A stretch of DNA of 64,000 bases, from positions 682,001 through 746,000 of the forward strand of contig JAGMUV010000023.1 of NCBI GenBank assembly GCA_020744425.1. Direction: 5' to 3'. Of this stretch, positions 43,265 to 55,004 are shown piece by piece (the stretch's first letter is position 1; each line of letters opens with the position of its first letter). Source of the stretch: Dactylonectria macrodidyma. Taxonomy: Eukaryota > Ascomycota > Sordariomycetes > Hypocreales > Nectriaceae. Position numbers and translations under genes: made by a program. Under the pieces are notes generated by a model. That model did not search any database and was not told the origin of the DNA. It saw only the letters and a program-made list of their open reading frames with translations.

Positions 43265-45100
43265 ATGACGTCCAAAGACACTGCCATCAACCTCGGTCTC
43301 GCAGGCGGTACCAGCGAGGAGAAGCCGACCATGGGCGGCGACAATTATTCTCTTCGCCCTGCATCTCACAGAACCACCCAGGACGTCCTCGGTGATGCTT
43401 TGGACCCAGTGCTCACGGCCAAGACGCGTCTTGTCAATGAGGTATTAATTCACATCAAGCATGATAGTTTACGAGTTGTCTAACATTTCCATGTGAGGCC
43501 TTGAACGAGATTGGCTGGACAAGCTTCCATCTAAAGTTGTCATGTCTGACTGGTTTCGGCTTTGCCGTCGACTCACTCGCGGCGTTTCTGCAGAGTGTCG
43601 CAGCGTCGCAAGCCTATCTTGAAATTGGAAGCGGCCGCTATCCTACCGCGGCGACGATGGCTCTATACGCTGGCCTTCTAGTTGGAGCTCTATTCTGGGG
43701 CTTTAGTGCCGACATGATCGGCCGCCGCATTGCTTTCAACACGACACTGTTTATAGCCTCCATTGCTACCATCGTTGCTGGCGCCGTGCCGAACTGGGTT
43801 GCCTATTGCATCTTCGTCGCTTTCCTCGGCTTCGGGGCCGGTGGGAATTTGGTCCTTGATCCCACAATTATGCTGGAGTTTACACCAGCTAAGCAACAAT
43901 GGGTCATTACGGCTTTGGCAGGTTGGTGGGGCGTTGGACAAGCATCTGCTGGCTTCATCGCTTGGGGTTTTTACTGTAAGAAGTCCTGCAATATTTCTAC
44001 ATCTCCTGAAGCAATTGCTGACAATCTCAACGCACCATACAGCCCGTAGTGATTGGACATGTGATGGTGCCGACGAGAGATGCACGTGGCAGAACAACAA
44101 GGCATGGCGACTCATCATGTTCACCGGTGGCTCTTTATTTCTTGTCATGTCAATTCTGCGTATCTTCGTTGTCCGACTTCCAGAGACACCCAAGTACCTG
44201 GTTAGCACCGGCCAGGACGAGAAGCTCGTGTCTCTGCTTCATCATCTCGCTCAGAAACACAACCGGCCTTGCGCCCTGTCGGCTGAACAACTCCAAGCTT
44301 GCGGGTCGGTCGAGGACCACCGCATTGAAAAGGGTTCATACAAGTCGATGCCGTTTCGCATTGGTAGAGCGTTTGTAAGCCAGTCAAAGGGTCTTTTCGC
44401 TACCAGAAAGCTGGGACTGTCAACCGTATTGATATGGCTTTCTTGGACTTTGATTGGACTTGGATACCCGTTGTTCTTCCTGTATCTCCCGTGAGTACTT
44501 AATCCTCGAATGCCGTGATAAGAAAAGAAAAGGCTAACCATGCAAACAACTTCGCAGCTCACTGATTAGCACCCGAGTTCCAGGTTATGTCCCTTCGTTT
44601 ACAGAGACATGGCGCGACTACACTATTACGAATGTTTGTTCCATATTTGGGCCCCTTGTCGCTGCCGGTCTTGCCGAGATAAACTTCCTTGGGCGCCGAT
44701 ACACGATGAGCATCGGCGCCATGATCACTGCCATTTTCTTCTTCAGCTATACAGTTATTAAAACACCAGCCCAAAACCTCGCTTTGAGCTGCTGCATTTG
44801 TAAGTTGAAGCATCATCGTCCGGGACTGCACTAATGCAAAGGGTAGCTGTCTGCATCAACTTATACTATGGAACACTCTATGCGTACACGGCTGAAGTCT
44901 TCCCGTCGCCCCAGCGGGCCACGGGAAATGGCATTGCAGTGGCCCTGAACAGGGTGATGGGATTAATCTCTGCATTCATCGCCGTGGAGGCTAATACGGC
45001 GACTGTGACTCCGCTGTACGTTTCGGCAGCTCTGTTTGTCGTGTTGGCTTTAGTGTCAGCCGTTCTTCCCTATGAGCCTCGCGGACGAAATGCCTCCTGA
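43265..45100 (+). CDS. MFS transporter, sugar/organic-ion (SV2-like) type
   Basis: 532 residues from exons 43265-43441, 43498-43975, 44043-44490, 44558-44799 and 44847-45100 (introns 56, 67, 67 and 47 nt). About 12 helices. The cytosolic N-terminus (about 70 residues) leads into IGWTSFHLKLSCLTGFGFAVD. The loop 2-3 motif is GFSADMIGRRIAF, and the mid-protein RLPETPKYL is the sugar-transporter-type motif that ends the first half. Then come NFLGRRYTM and, near the end, YAYTAEVFPSPQRATGNGI. This set is typical of fungal relatives of SV2/organic-cation carriers. It is divergent from the Rieske oxygenase and convergent with the zinc-cluster gene, so import of the cluster's substrate is the natural guess. 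Substrate not fixed by sequence. Confidence 0.87.
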
Positions 45101-45551
45101 GGTGTTCTGCAATGAGCCATGGTCAAGATCTATAGGGTCTGGAAATTCAGGACGTGGAATATATTTTGTGATACTCAGGATTTAAACTGCTCTCCGCTGT
45201 GATACACTATGTCCCATTATGATTGTACCTGCTCCATGCTGTCATAGATGTTCCCATGTTGACTTCCCAATTCTTACATCTGAGCACTACTATAAAATGA
45301 GGGCTTCATACTGACGGTGTAAACGAAGCTGTTTGCAATTACCTACATTGCAGCAAACATTACATGCACCAAGCCAACTCAAGGCTATACATGTGATAAA
45401 AATCGAGACAGTATCTTCATTTCATTCGCATCTTTATCCCTCAATTACCACCCCCAATGGCTGGGCTTCCGCTACGGCTGACGAGCCACTGTTTGGTAAG
45501 ATGTGCCCAGTGTCTGGTCCATCTTCCAATACTATCTCCAAAGCACGCCAT
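45101..45551. other. Intergenic gap between convergent genes
   Basis: About 450 bp of 3'-flank sequence. Nothing else recognised. Confidence 0.45.
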
Positions 45552-47941
45552 TTAGAGGTTGCCAGACTCCCACCAGTTCATTCCAGAAGCAGAGCCGTCT
45601 CCTATGCGCATTATTTGCTCCCAAGGACCCCATGATAAATCAAGGCTGGTCGTACCATCTTCCCGGCTGGATAACATTTGGTGAAAAGAATTGCCAAACT
45701 CTTCTGTCTCCCCAGCAAGGACGGGAATTTGTGCCTCATCCATTGAAACACGGTCACCTGGCCTCGGAGAAAGCCACTCGGGAGGCGAAGCATAGTGCGC
45801 TGTTGATTCCCGCATATCCGATGCGTGCGTGTTCATATCGGATTCATCCACACTGGTAAATTCACCAATGTCAAGTCCAACCCCTCCAGCCGTTTTGCTA
45901 CCCGATCTGTCCGCAACGTAGCCGGGGAACTGCGGCGCGGCTACATCCAGAAGCAGCCACATCAGAGACGTTGTGGCTACGATCGTGGGAGCCTTGGAAG
46001 CGGCTCCTTGGTTCGTTGGAGTAACGAGGTCAATGAGTTCTTGCAGATTATTCCCCTGCAGTCTAGTATTAGTGATAAGACATGGAAGCGGTGTGTCTAG
46101 TGGCTTGCAATTGATCGACAGACTGGCCAGTGTAGACTCATTTCTGTGATAAGTGTCGTGCAGATATTCAAATTGGTCGATGAAGATGTCCGCAACGCAG
46201 AATCATCAGCTTGTATCCAGTACAAGTGCATGCTACCAGCAATAGCTGCCGCCTGGGCAAAAAATGGGTCGGTCAGCTCGAGACCCTTTTCTCTAGCCAT
46301 TCTGATGTGTCTGGAGATCCAGGTGCAATGTCTGAGCGCTGTTTCCGATGAAGTCCTCCAGAAAGTGTTTGATCCGAGTTTCTGCTTCGAAGCTTTGAAA
46401 GAGTACATAAACGGGTGGTTGAGTACACAGTGAATGGCGTGATAAGTCACCTGTAACCTAACCCACGGAAGCCAGTATGCCCGATCTTCTTTAACTTCTT
46501 GGCTAGGACGACCCGGGTACTTGACAGTATTGTAGCTTAATGAACTGGGAAACGAGATTTCAAGTTCTAGTAAGCGTGAGGAGAGTGTGACATAGTCCGA
46601 GTTTGGTTGCCACGGTGCCTTCGCAATACCTTCAACACACCTTGAGATGTATTTCCTCACGTCACCCCATAACGTGCATATTCTGACCGTATGAGCCCAG
46701 ACATTGCGGAGGCCATCCTCGGAAGTAGAGGTATGAGTATCATGAGGAAGTGGTGGGCCAGGTATTGAGCTATAAGTTGCCTCAACTGATGAGAGACGCG
46801 GGGTGGCGATGTCGTCAGTGACAGTGGGGACTAATATTGGGGGGCCGTAGAAATTATCCAGGAAGGAGATACTCCAGAATAACTTTGAATGTTCTTCTGG
46901 TGACGGAGACTCTTGTGCAAAGTGCTGTTGGAGCATTGAATACTGCACTAGATTCTTGGCCATGCTTAAATTGAGACCAGCCAAGGGGAGATCGCCAGCT
47001 TTCCGAATACCTCGGTGTTAGTGTAATATCGGTTATTTTTTTTCCGGGAGAGATTGAGGGCTTACAAATAACGTTGAAGAAAGCCAATAGGCATAAGGCT
47101 TGGAGGGTTTGGATCTTCACGTTGCCATCAGCTATTTTGAGCATGATTAGCCTTCGGGAGTTGTCTGCGTAGAAGTCAGGGCTCCGCAGGTCGACGCTGG
47201 TAAAAGTCGTGGGACTATAAGTGAGACTCAGGCCCAAAATGGCACAGATGAGCTCCTCATTATTGTCCGGTGTCGGAGAGCTGGATGGGTCGAACAACCA
47301 CAATGGCTGACGATGGATATGCTCAAAATAAACATTAAGTGCCTGTGTAATGATTTCAGCGGGCAATTGTGTTCTTGAAAGTCAGCTTCGTGATGGATCG
47401 TATATAAAAAGTGTGGCTCACGATGCAAGGGGACTCGTCAGCTCTGTAGGCGATGAGGCTGATATACTCGGTCCTGTGCCAAACGCCGAAACAGGGGTGA
47501 CTTGATCCGTCGATTGAGGTTTGCTATGTCGCATAAGACTTTAAAACGACCCAGGGACACAAAGAAGCGGGCAGGGGTTTGTTCAACGTACTCGGTGCTG
47601 CCGATTATCCTGTCTAGCTTCTGTTCCAGCTGCCGAAGTCGACCAGCCTGGTTGCGTCAGTCAAGATTCAGGCCCACACACAAGCTTGTACTTACGACAC
47701 GGCTTTCGACTTCATTAGCAATATGGTCGTTGCTGTAGTCATCATCCGAGTAGCAACACTGCTGGCCGATTCTCGTGCAAGCCGAACATTTTGGCCTTTG
47801 GCCGAGACAACGTATCTTCTTTCGTCTTTGCACCGATGTGAGAACGGCGGGTCATTTGTGGATCAGCTGGGATAACGCATACCGGCAGTTTTCGCAAGCC
47901 TGAGCGACGCGTCGGTATTGTCTTGACCTCCGTGGATTCAT
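45552..47941 (-). CDS. Zn2Cys6 transcription factor of the oxygenase/amine-oxidase cluster
   Basis: 677 residues from seven exons: 47883-47941, 47696-47825, 47592-47647, 47422-47523, 47066-47373, 46124-46998 and 45552-46055. The frame is kept through all six introns (48-68 nt). The zinc cluster is CENCRRKKIRC, then CSAC and C, split after CENC(R). A short coiled coil (LRQLEQKLDRII) and an S/T/P linker follow. The fungal-specific domain shows YFEHIHRQPLWLFDP, LQALCLLAFFNVI, GLNLSMAKNL and LFWSISFLDNFYG. The C-terminus has acidic and Trp-rich segments (LDLSWGPWEQI) that could activate transcription. The 56-nt third exon and the GTCTGT donor of the last intron are the least certain joins. Its central place suggests it is the pathway-specific regulator. 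Confidence 0.83.
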
Positions 47942-48662
47942 AGTACTCTGGCGTTGTCTAGCGAAGAGGAGGCACAGATACAACAAGCAGGTGAGTCAGG
48001 TGGATGGGCGTGATATCGAAGCTGTCACTTGACTTCGGTGTCATAGATAAGTGCGGGGAAGAAGAAGATAAGGTTCCCCGCAATTCCACTACCATCTCTA
48101 GGTCCATCTAGCTTCATAACGATGAGTTATCAGACATGGCGGGAACGAATTACATCCGAAGGAATACTGGTTGGACATCTCGGAGCCCTTGAGTTCTGTT
48201 GAGATGGCAAGAATGGCATCCATATCCTTGCATAACTTGACTCGGAATGAATTAATGGATCATGAAAATGACACGGATACACTTGTCTACACCTTAATCT
48301 GGACCTATTCTCTCTTCACTTGGCCAAACTTGGACTGGCCGGAAAGATCCCGAAGATCCCGATGGCGTCAACCACGTGAGCGGAATCTTGACCGGGATCT
48401 CCGTCTCACCTCTACGATCGGAAGGACGCCTCGGGATTGATGTCTATGATGGTAATTAGTGGATATTTTCTATCAAATACTAAGGAAATTATGCATACCA
48501 TGAAGGAAGTTTGCATAGATCGAGTAACTATAATAAGAAGAGGAAGAAATTGTGACTATTGTTAGGCTTCCATCATGGACTAGGCCTTTTATCCTTAGAG
48601 GGGAGTTTTGCGCCATAAACAGCATCCGATAACCACTTTCCCCTGACATCTCGACGGGAACG
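47942..48662. promoter_or_regulatory. Divergent region between regulator and first FAD oxidase
   Basis: About 720 bp between two divergent starts. CGG/CCG triplets are present but no clear operator can be defined. No gene seen. Confidence 0.4.
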
Positions 48663-50134
48663 ATGATGGAAAAATCCGACAGAGTCGTCATTGTGGGCGC
48701 TGGAGTGTTTGGACTGACTACTGCCTACCAGTTAGCCTCTGAGGGTTATGAGAATGTCACTGTGATTGACAGGCACATGCCACCAGTATGCTATGCACAT
48801 GAATCCCGATACACATTGGAAATGATTCCAGATATAATGAACTGACCAACACAACACTCGCAGATCCCTGACGGCTCTAGTGTTGACATTTCACGGGTTA
48901 TCCGATTCGATTATGGCGACGACGCTTATTTGCTCATGGCGTACGACGCCTATCAAAAATGGTCTAAGCTGCCCAAGTATCAGAATATCTTCTTCCCCTC
49001 CCCGTTCATTCTCACTTCCAGCTCGGATCAGCCCTTTGGACGTTCGTACATCGAGAAATGCACTGCTTCCTTGGATGAGCGAGGCCTTCCATGGAAACGG
49101 CTAGATGATGCCCGAGAGGCGAAGCGAATGTACCCAACTCTGAGTGGCCCCCTAGCGACTCCTGGATTCTTTGGTTACACCAACGCTCAAGCGGGGTGGG
49201 CAGATGCCCACAAGGCAATTAGCTTGCTTCGCGATAATTGTATCGAGCTCGGCGTATCATTCATTAGTGGCAGAGCCGGGACCGCCGTAGGGTTTGAGGC
49301 AAACTCGGACGGGCAGATCCATGTGGTTCGGACACTTGCTGCAACCCAAATCGAAGGCGATCACTTCATTCTAGCAGCCGGCGCATGGGCGTCGAGTCTT
49401 GCGCCTTTCTATAATTCCGCATTATCTACAGCCCAGGTCGTCGGGTACATAGAGCTGGCTGAGGATGAGATGGAGCGATTGAAGGACCTCCCCATTTGCA
49501 TCAACTTTTCCACCGGCTGGTTCAATTTTCCACCTCATAAAGAAACGCGGCTTCTCAAGATGGCAATCCATGGTTGGGGCTATACTCGGTCACCATCGAC
49601 TGAAGAAAAGGCCCTTCTCAACGCAGACGTTTCAAGCCCTCCGCTCAAAGCACCTCGCGAGCGGGCCAATTTTGTGCCCAAGGATGGAGAGGAGAGGCTT
49701 AGGAAGGGACTTGCTGAGATCTTGCCAGAGTTAGCCAACCGCCCGTTCAAGCGAGTGGCACTGTGCTGGTATACAGACACACCCAGTGGTGATTTTATCA
49801 TGGACTACCACCCTAAATATAAGAACCTCTTTGTCGCAGGCGGGGGAAGCGGGCAGTAAGTGAATCAGGCGCTCATCAAAGACTATCAGTAGTTGAGGGC
49901 TGAGATGCCACTTACGAAGTGAAGCTAACAGGGTCTAGTGCTTTCAAGTTCCTACCAGTGCTAGGAGAGTATGTGTCACTTGGGTTAAAGGGCTTGCTCC
50001 CTACACACCTCGCAAACAAATGGAGATTCAGACAAGAGTTTAAAGGCAACGGGAATGCTTTTGAAGGAGATGGGAGTCGAGGAGGGCCAAAGAGACGCGA
50101 ACTGCGGCCTGATGAGGTGAAAGCTAGACTTTGA
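48663..50134 (+). CDS. FAD-dependent amine oxidase, fructosyl-amino-acid/sarcosine/pipecolate oxidase group
   Basis: 436 residues from exons 48663-48785, 48864-49855 and 49939-50134 (introns 78 and 83 nt). The N-terminal Rossmann motif is VVIVGAGVFGLTTAYQLA with the acidic end VTVID. SSVDISRVIRFDYGDD is the usual flavin-contact loop of this group. Cys342 in CWYTDTPSGDFIMD stands where fungal fructosyl-amino-acid and related oxidases bind FAD covalently. GGGSGHAFKFLPVLGEYV is the final FAD-binding loop. Such enzymes oxidise a secondary amine (N-methyl, N-glycated or cyclic) to an imine, releasing H2O2. There is no clear C-terminal peroxisomal SKL; it ends ARL, a possible weak variant. It is followed on the same strand, 890 bp on, by a second oxidase of the same superfamily. 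Confidence 0.87.
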
Positions 50135-51024
50135 TGGAGTTATTTCAAGAACATTTAACTCATTGATGCAGTCGCTCAAGGGGAATTTGACATATTCATG
50201 AAGGCGTTTCGATGTGGAAATAACACAGCTCAGAGCTACACTTCACCACGGACTTGAGCTTAAAGAGATACCTTTATTTAGAGATACTGATGTTACTGTC
50301 CTTAGCAACACACAATTTGAGAGGGGCCAAAGGTTAAACAGTCAAAATAAGTAAAAACCACCGATAGTAAGAATAGCAGTGTGAGGGCCCAAACCCAAGC
50401 CCAAGGCAACCGTAACTCAGAACAACTAAAGTTTCTACTGCATTAAGGTGCAATTACTTATACATATCCCTGCTACATCCTACTAATATTAAACGGATAC
50501 ACTGGTTCATATTTACTGAAAGAACATTGGTTTTTCTTAGTAAACTACCTGTCATGGGTATTGAGGGTCGCTTCCAGCGTCAAGGGTTATCTCAGAGATC
50601 ATGAAGCTTCTAATAACTGTGGCTGATTTTAGAAACTGAAAGGTATGTGGCACAGGATGCCTGCATCAACCATTTGAGAGGTGGCATCAAATGGACAATG
50701 AGGAGGATTGTGAGCGGGCCAGGACGGAAACTCTCCGCTCCAGCGGGGAGAGGACGGGATCTCCGCCCTGGTGAGTGGGAACGGAATATCCGAACGTTGA
50801 CTTATCGATAACAAATCAAAAGTCAGCTGGCAGTGTTTGGAGAGACTTCCTGCAAATGGAAATACGCGATAATGCGAATCATCGGCAAAGAATCCGTTGC
50901 ATTGTTGGAGATGGATGGTGCCTCCACCACCACGGTATGCATATAGTTTGTGAAACATGAGGCGGCCAGCCATTGACGCATCTCATTGTGATTCTATTCT
51001 CAAATTAAACTCCTTAATTCAAAC
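50135..51024. other. Intergenic between the two FAD oxidases
   Basis: About 890 bp, A/T-rich in part (50200-50560). No supported frame. Confidence 0.45.
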
Positions 51025-52164
51025 ATGATGGAACATTTTGATGTAGCAGTCGTCGGCCTTGGCGCTCTTGGAAGTGCCGCGGCATACCAGGCAGCACTGA
51101 AGGGGGCAACAGTTATCGGATTCGAACAATTCGACTTTGGACACGTACATGGCGCTTCTCACGACACTTCCCGCATCGTGAGAACCTCGTACGGTGCCCC
51201 AGAATACGTGGCGCTTGCCCAAGCCGCATACAGGGATTGGGCGGAACTCGAACAGAAAAGCGGCCTCCAGATGCTCACGATAACGGGAGGTGTTGTCTTC
51301 TTCCCTCAGGATGGACCAAATCCCGCAAGCGACTTCACCAAGAGCCTCGAGGCCAATGGGCTTCCGTACGAGCTTCTGAGTTCTGAAGAGGTTAAACGAC
51401 GCTGGCCGCAGTTTAATATCCCTGTGAACGTGGATACCGTGTACACGGCTGACTCGGGCATCGTCCATGCGTCCCATTCCGTCACAGCAATGCAATACCA
51501 AGCGCGAGCACACGGAGCTGTCTTGAAGGAGAGAGCACGAGTTGAACGAGTCACACCCGATGCCAATGGTGTCATCGTTGAGACGCCCAACGGTTCATTC
51601 CACGCTGGCAAGGTGATCTTGGCAGCCGATGCTTGGATCAACAAGCTCCTTGCGCCACTTGGTGCTGAAATTCCGCTCACCGTCATGCAAGAGCAAGTCA
51701 CATACTTCAAGCCAAACGATACGGCCACTTTCGAGCCAACCAAGTTCCCTGTTTGGATCTGGGCCGGGGATAAGTGGTTCTATGGCTTTCCTAACTACGG
51801 AGAGCCGACCATTAAGGCGGGCCGAGACATTTCGAACAATTTCATGGCACCTGAGCAGCGCACCTTCGTTCATTCGGCCGACTTGCTGGAGGAGCTGACG
51901 TTGTTTATGGAAGGCATCATACCCAGAAAGGGACAGTCCTTGCGCACAGTCACTTGCCAGTACGCCATCACCCCTGATCGCCAATTCATCATAAGCCCCT
52001 TGGAGAAACATAAGGACATCATCGTGGGGCTTGGGGGCGGCCATGCCTTCAAGTTTGCCCCCGCCTTTGGTCGGGTCCTGGCCGAGCTTGCGATAGACGG
52101 GAAAACGAGCGAGGACATATCCAAATTTGGGATTCCGAGAACAGCTACAACCAGCAAACTATAA
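51025..52164 (+). CDS. Monomeric sarcosine oxidase / N-methyl-amino-acid oxidase
   Basis: 379 residues in one exon, close to the length of bacterial monomeric sarcosine and N-methyltryptophan oxidases. Motifs: VAVVGLGALGSAAAYQAA (FAD Rossmann loop, residues 7-24), GASHDTSRIVR (flavin-contact loop), TADSGIVHAS, AGDKWFYGFP, and TVTCQYAITPDRQFII where Cys311 is the expected covalent FAD attachment site. GGGHAFKFAPAFGRVLAEL closes the flavin site. The expected reaction is oxidative demethylation of sarcosine or a similar N-methyl amine to the primary amine, formaldehyde and H2O2. It ends SKL at the extreme C-terminus (TTSKL), a canonical peroxisomal PTS1 signal that fits an H2O2-producing oxidase. 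It lacks introns, unlike most neighbours; this is compatible with transfer or retrocopying but does not prove it. Confidence 0.92.
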   Translation: MMEHFDVAVVGLGALGSAAAYQAALKGATVIGFEQFDFGHVHGASHDTSRIVRTSYGAPEYVALAQAAYRDWAELEQKSGLQMLTITGGVVFFPQDGPNPASDFTKSLEANGLPYELLSSEEVKRRWPQFNIPVNVDTVYTADSGIVHASHSVTAMQYQARAHGAVLKERARVERVTPDANGVIVETPNGSFHAGKVILAADAWINKLLAPLGAEIPLTVMQEQVTYFKPNDTATFEPTKFPVWIWAGDKWFYGFPNYGEPTIKAGRDISNNFMAPEQRTFVHSADLLEELTLFMEGIIPRKGQSLRTVTCQYAITPDRQFIISPLEKHKDIIVGLGGGHAFKFAPAFGRVLAELAIDGKTSEDISKFGIPRTATTSKL

Positions 52165-53127
52165 TAAAGATCACCATGGTGGTTGTCTCAGGGTTGGCTG
52201 GCCCTTGAAAAGGGCAAGTCCATATGTCGACCTGTGCGATGACGAAGTTGCGGGCACATCTACTTGATACTCTTCAATACAATATTTGTAGCTCATCCAA
52301 TGACTGGGTCTCCCTTACTTCTCGTTCAAGTTGCAAAAGGAGTAGGTGTTTTGAACAAATCCTACATCCACTGCCAGTCTGTAAGTAGTGTAAGTCTTTG
52401 TGACTTGCGATATAATCATCGCAACTAAAAAAGTTAATTGGTTGACAAGACAGGAAGATCGACACTAATATTCACTCTATTTGATACCGAATTAACATAT
52501 ATGCGTCAACAGCTCGGGTGCGTGTGTCGACAAAGAGGGAGAAGACTGAATTGGATGATGACGCTGTGAAATTAACCGTCGTCACTGTTTCACTCACGTA
52601 CCTGTGTTTCATGGAGATTGGAGGTTAAATGCATCATACCCTACTATCAAAAGAGGGTATATTCCTTAATTATACACTAATCTGGATTCCCTGTCGCCTT
52701 TGGCTGACTCTGTCCAATTCCCGCCTGGTTGGACATTTTGGCATCAAAGATATTATGTATTTTTCCAACAGGTTCATCTGTGGATAGATAGACTGCAATT
52801 AGAAGAGAATAAGTGCTCAAATTGCCTAAAAATGGCACCCCACAACCTGCAAGAACTGATGCTGTCGTTGCATCTTCGTCTTAGTCTGCCTATTCGGTGC
52901 TTGAATGCTACAAAGTTCGGCTGGCGGTTGGAATAGGGCACCGATCCTACTCCCAATCATGCGCCCCCTACATGTTAGGGACTGATCCGCTCCGAGAATT
53001 ACGTTGAACCACTAACCGCAGACAAGACTAGCTACGTAACCCTAGCTACATAAACCGACGGCTGAAGCCATACTTGTGCACATAGAGTCTTCTCTGATCC
53101 AATTCGATCCGATGGAAGTCATATTGC
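52165..53127. other. Intergenic between convergent oxidase and P450 genes
   Basis: About 960 bp, A/T-rich. The frame at 52700-52936 has no recognisable protein features. Nothing else seen. Confidence 0.45.
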
Positions 53128-55004
53128 CTACTGTCGTGGCTTTAGAACCACCCTCCAGTGGCCCGTATCAAATTGCATAGTGATGAACTGACGAAAGTCA
53201 ACCTTCTGCCCCGGAACCTCAACAATATCATATCTGGAAAGAAGGTTGGCTGCGATCATTCTCATTTCAGCCCAAGCGAAGCTTGGATAGAGGCATAAAT
53301 CAGTACTAACATCGCGTTTCAGATATAGGATCACTCACTTGATTCCGATACAAGAGTGTCTGCCGGCAGAAAAAGGAAAGTATGCAGTCGTACTTCAAAA
53401 CAATGTTAGCTTTACATCATCAAAGGCATGGGTAGATGGACACACTCGGCAGCTGGGACATCGCCCCTTTGATCATCTGGCAGCCACCTCTCCGGGATGA
53501 AGCTCATTGCGTCAGGCCAATGCTGTCCGTTCCGATGTAGATCTCGGTACGAAGCCGAAACTACAGTATGGGGAGGCAGATCGTATCCCATCAGGTTGAT
53601 CCATTGGTCACCAGTCCGACGGCCCATCTCAGACGCAATGGGATGCAACCGGAGATTTTCCTTGATGCACGCCTCAAGGTACTTGTAGTCTGGACTGTCC
53701 CGGACAGTTTTGCTCACTACAATATGCTCAAGGTTATGATGACTCATTCCTGGGAGCGATGCTAGGAGCTTATAGCGCACGCGGGGATTGCGAGCCAGTT
53801 CCAAGAATAGGCATGCGATGGTTCCGGAAGTGGTTTCGGAGCCGGCTAACAGGATCTCGGACATCTGGTCTAATATATCACGCGAGCTCATCACCTCTTC
53901 CGTGTCCGGCCTCTTGCCATTCTCAACGAGATATTGCAGAAGATCCGAGGAAGAGTCTTCCTTGCTCTCCGTGCGTTGTTTCACAATTGAATCGATGGCC
54001 TTCGTGAGTCAGCGTTGCGAGGGCAGTGGGATCGGGATTCACTCCGAAGACCATCATACCATAGTCATTTGCTTGGGCCAGTCAAAATTGACGTCAAACC
54101 CGACTCTTCGCAGGAATCTCTTGACGTATACATACTTGTGAGTGTTAGCTAAGTACTTAAAACGCTCGAGAACACTTTTTTTTCTTACTTTGTATCTGTT
54201 AGCTAGGCCGTCGAAAATGGCCCTCGGAATGGATTTCCATATCTCGTCCATATGTGTGTCACTAGATGAACTCTTCGGGTTCACCTGTCCGAATCCTCTG
54301 CTGAAGGAACTCTCACCCATTCTACAAAAAGCAAAATTAGCAGCAAAATTCACCTGTTAGCAATCTGCTCTGCACTCACATGTCTAGAGCTGCCTTATGG
54401 AGATCGTCCATCAAATCTGTCTCAATCGCCAGCCCAGCCATTGAACACTCCGTCAGGCGCCTTTTGTACTGTTGAAGAAGGTCCCTCATAACACCCCGAA
54501 AGACGATCTCTAGGTTATCTATATAACCCACGGTGAAGGCCGGTGACAAGAATCGCTTCAGACGCATATGGGGATTGAACCTTCTGAAAATTCGCATGTG
54601 AGCTGCAATTCATCTCTACTCTCCTTTGAGAACTTCGTGTATGTTGCAGTGCACTCACATCTCGCCAAAAAGGCCAGGGCTGTTTCTGTCCCGAGAGATC
54701 TCGGCATACATGGCTACTTTTGGCAAATCGACGGTTGACAAGACTTGCTTCAGAGACTCTTTGTCAGAGACCCAAATATGCCTTGGGCCCAGACGAACAA
54801 TTGGACCGTACTTTCCATGACTATTTTCCACCAGCTTCCATATTTCTCCTGTGGAAAGAGGTATCGCAGGTGAAAGGACGTCAGGGGAGCATACCATGGT
54901 CCTGGTACTTTGCGAAGCTGGGAACGTAGGGCTTGGAAAACATCTGAGATTTTCATGCCAAGAATCATGCAGATGATAACAATTCCGAGAAATAAATAAG
55001 ACAT
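53128..55004 (-). pseudogene. Cytochrome P450, complete family layout with one apparent frameshift
   Basis: Exons 54659-55004, 54380-54583, 54189-54321, 54060-54134, 53446-53999, 53339-53392 and 53128-53281. An N-terminal membrane anchor (MSYLFLGIVIICMILG) leads to KVPGPWYAP. Later come RFLSPAFTVGY, the I-helix AGSETTSGT, ENLR (ExxR), PERWLP and the heme loop PFSAGRHSCIG with the axial cysteine, then FAWAEM. All splice joins keep frame. The exception is inside exon 1 near 54857: frame 1 reads through LTSFHLRYLF, but the next conserved block (GEIWKLVENSHGKYGP) is one base out, as if a single base were lost. Otherwise about 506 residues, normal for the family. It is a recent null allele, a sequencing error or a decaying gene; I label it pseudogene for the frame break only. 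It is the last gene before the A/T-rich transposon block. Confidence 0.7.

Noticed and set aside
54860..54910. An intron (GTATGC..CCACAG, 46 nt) to explain the P450 frame break
   Set aside because: It has splice-like ends but removes conserved residues and leaves the wrong frame, so a one-base loss explains the data better.
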